A DNA stretch of 38,886 nucleotides from Lysobacteraceae bacterium (GTDB lineage: Bacteria; Pseudomonadota; Gammaproteobacteria; Xanthomonadales; Xanthomonadaceae): positions 1 to 38,886 of the forward strand of contig JAGXSL010000001.1 of NCBI GenBank assembly GCA_018333835.1, written 5' to 3'. Shown one piece after another: positions 37,660-38,886 of this stretch (the stretch's first letter is position 1; each line of letters opens with the position of its first letter). A program made the position numbers and the translations under genes. Under the pieces are notes generated by a model, which saw only the letters and a program-made list of their open reading frames with translations, was not told the DNA's origin and did not search any database.

Positions 37660-38102
37660 CAGGGTTTCTCCTCGCGACGGTCGTGGTGCCGGCGTGCGCC
37701 GAGGTCGTCCTGCACGCGCTGCTCGCGCTGTTCCTGCAAGCGCTGTTCCGCGCTGCGGTAGCTGGCGGCGAGTTTCTCCAGCACCAGCCGGTCGCGGCTG
37801 GCCAGCAGCAACCGGGTGCGCTCGATGGCCAACGCCTCCTCGCTGCTGGCGAGGTGCTTCTTCTGGGTGCCGAGCGCCTCGTCGATGCGGGCGAGGAAAC
37901 TGGCGCGGTTCTGCAGCAGGCCCGGTGTCAGGGCGGCGCCCGGCGCCACCGGCTGGGCGTATTCGCCGCGGAAGCGCTCGAGGTCGTCGAGCCGCTGCGC
38001 CTGCTGCTGGTGGGCCTGCACGCGGCGGGCCAGCTCCTGCGCCAGGGCCTCCTCGCGCTGCTCGGCCCGCTGGCGCAGGGGATCGAGTCGCTTGGCGCTC
38101 AT
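37659..38102 (-). CDS. fliJ: Flagellar export protein FliJ
   Basis: 147 aa coiled-coil-like protein between fliI and fliK; start overlaps the fliI stop. Confidence 0.88.
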   Translation of the reverse strand: MSAKRLDPLRQRAEQREEALAQELARRVQAHQQQAQRLDDLERFRGEYAQPVAPGAALTPGLLQNRASFLARIDEALGTQKKHLASSEEALAIERTRLLLASRDRLVLEKLAASYRSAEQRLQEQREQRVQDDLGARRHHDRREEKP

Positions 38103-38886
38103 GGCGCGGCCTCCAGCAGTTGCGCCAGCGCGGCCTTGCTGTCCTCGAGGCTGGCGCTCTCGTGGACGTCCTGGCCGAGGAAGGCGAGGATCGCCGGCCA
38201 GCGCGCGATCGCCTCGTCGACCAGCGGGTCGGCGCCGCGCTGGTAGGCGCCGATGGCGATCAGGTCGCGCTGCCCGGAGTACGCCGAAAGCAGGCGGCGC
38301 AGGCGGCGCATGCGCTCGCGCCAGGCGAGGTCGGCGATCTCGGTGGTGACCCGCGACACCGAGCGCTCGATGTCGATCGCCGGGTAGAGGCCGGAATCGG
38401 CGATCCGGCGGTCGAGCACGACATGCCCGTCGAGGATGGCGCGGGCGGCGTCGGCGATCGGTTCCTGCGGGTCGTCGCCCTCGGTCAGCACGGTGTAGAA
38501 GGCGGTGATCGAGCCGCGTCCGCCGGCGCCCATGCCGGCGCGCTCCACCAGCGCCGGCAACCTGGCGAACACCGAAGGCGGGTAGCCACGGGTGGTCGGC
38601 GGTTCGCCGATGGAAAGCCCGATCTCGCGCTGCGCCTGGGCGAAGCGGGTGAGCGAGTCCATCAGCAGCAGCACGTCGAGGCCCTGGTCGCGGAAGAATT
38701 CGGCGATGGCGGTGGCGCGCAGCGCGCCGTGGATGCGCGCCAGCGGCGGCCGGTCGGCCGGGGTGGCGACGACGACGGCGCGCTTCAGGCCCTCGGGGCC
38801 GAGGGTCGCTTCGACGAAATCACGCACCTCGCGGCCGCGCTCGCCGATCAGCCCGACCACCACCACGTCGGCGCGGGTGTAGCGGG
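38099..38886 (-). CDS. fliI: Flagellum-specific ATPase FliI, C-terminal part (N-terminus beyond window)
   Basis: [92 protein letters not shown]. Confidence 0.96.
   Translation of the reverse strand, partial: RYTRADVVVVGLIGERGREVRDFVEATLGPEGLKRAVVVATPADRPPLARIHGALRATAIAEFFRDQGLDVLLLMDSLTRFAQAQREIGLSIGEPPTTRGYPPSVFARLPALVERAGMGAGGRGSITAFYTVLTEGDDPQEPIADAARAILDGHVVLDRRIADSGLYPAIDIERSVSRVTTEIADLAWRERMRRLRRLLSAYSGQRDLIAIGAYQRGADPLVDEAIARWPAILAFLGQDVHESASLEDSKAALAQLLEAAP

Noticed and set aside
1-38886. CRISPR arrays, tRNA/rRNA genes, prophage genes
   Set aside because: No regularly spaced repeats, no recognisable tRNA/rRNA sequence and no phage structural genes were seen.

Overview
The window is high-GC gammaproteobacterial chromosome; gene order suggests a Xanthomonadales-like host (inference). 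From left to right it contains: (i) the 5' end of an IS21-like insertion sequence (1-279) that truncates a Mod-type adenine methyltransferase, followed by an apparently intact type III-like Res helicase/nuclease, both on the minus strand; (ii) gamma-glutamyltransferase (minus) and a divergent fused indolepyruvate ferredoxin oxidoreductase (plus); (iii) from about 9.8 kb to the right edge, one long minus-strand chemotaxis/flagellar locus: fliI(partial)-fliJ-fliK // fliL-M-N-O // fliP-Q-R-flhB // flhA-flhF-flhG-fliA-cheY-cheZ-cheA-motA-motB-parA-cheW/parP-like-STAS-cheY-cheA-cheW-MCP-cheR-cheD-cheB-MCP. Most of this is well-known machinery. The observations most worth following up are: a receptor (9808-10986) with a CheZ-like D-x3-Q motif (FEDIATQ) plus a C-terminal -EIELF tail; the matching -VELF tail on CheD; a FliM-like SEDEFEALL motif in the ParP-like CheW protein; three exact-spacing sigma-54 promoters, two with perfect GC palindromes over the predicted start site; and the IS end that supplies the stop codon of the broken methyltransferase. 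All calls come from reading the sequence; no searches were run.
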